From Saccharopolyspora ipomoeae (GTDB lineage: Bacteria; Actinomycetota; Actinomycetes; Mycobacteriales; Pseudonocardiaceae): DNA of 64,000 nt. Below are positions 63,985-64,000 of the stretch, piece by piece (position 1 is the stretch's first letter; every line of letters begins with the position of its first letter). A program made the translations under genes and the position numbers. The DNA lies in assembly GCF_029952525.1 (NCBI RefSeq), contig NZ_JASAOF010000016.1, forward strand, positions 78,619 through 142,618, written 5' to 3'. Below the pieces are notes generated by a model. That model worked only from the letters and a program-made list of their open reading frames with translations, was not told the DNA's origin and did no database searches.

Positions 63985-64000
63985 ACGGGGCGGGGCCGCG

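Overview
The window is high-GC actinobacterial chromosome, with many GTG starts and 4-bp ATGA/GTGA gene overlaps. It ends at the replication origin. Gene order (rpmH-dnaA-oriC-dnaN-gnd; parB-parA-rsmG-jag-yidC-yidD-rnpA-rpmH; cca-nudix-murJ-sigM-trxB-trxA-cwlM; padR-ino1 near ponA and DUF5318), a mycoredoxin-like protein, a conservon with a CYP157-like P450 and Streptomyces-style regulators fit a member of the Pseudonocardiales (Saccharopolyspora/Amycolatopsis type). The genus is inference; the order-level placement is well supported. No tRNA, rRNA, insertion sequence, prophage or CRISPR array was found.

Layout. 0-8.4 kb: GPP34 protein, M20 peptidase, PspC, a small secreted protein, a GT-C mannosyltransferase-like protein, a class A penicillin-binding protein and DUF5318. 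8.5-10.4 kb: a PadR regulator translationally coupled to inositol-3-phosphate synthase (mycothiol/phosphatidylinositol supply). 10.6-20.2 kb: two GGDEF proteins, a second GT-C enzyme, two unrecognised exported proteins, an AI-2E family permease and a NarL-type two-component pair. 20.2-24.3 kb: lone PTS enzyme I, mycoredoxin-like protein, TetR regulator, small membrane protein. 24.9-28.2 kb: a conservon (sensor ATPase, roadblock protein, DUF742, P450) lacking its usual GTPase. 28.2-35.9 kb: exported protein, acyl-CoA oxidase-like enzyme, leuS with a Leu-codon leader, SdpI-like protein, YqgE. 36-49.4 kb: the block equivalent to M. tuberculosis Rv3907c-Rv3916c. 49.7-64 kb: aminotransferase, a diverged Ddl-like ATP-grasp protein, parAB with a cluster of parS sites, the rpmH-to-rsmG operon, dnaA, oriC, dnaN and gnd.

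How it fits together. Much of the region serves envelope building (penicillin-binding protein, MurJ plus a separate pseudokinase, CwlM, GT-C enzymes, YidC), redox balance (SigR-like promoter driving trxBA, mycoredoxin, mycothiol precursor synthesis by Ino1) and replication/segregation (dnaA, oriC, parABS).

Most novel material is non-coding. (1) A dispersed ~100-175 bp intergenic element is present in five copies. Four sit between convergent genes and one lies 3' of the jag gene. It has a conserved core and a long stem whose arms differ between copies but stay complementary. (2) A second two-copy element has a conserved ~25-nt loop inside unrelated but self-complementary stems. (3) A leucine-codon leader peptide and terminator precede leuS. 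(4) A 17-bp inverted repeat with two alternative hairpins lies between dnaA and oriC. The last ~60 bases look like a poor-quality contig end.
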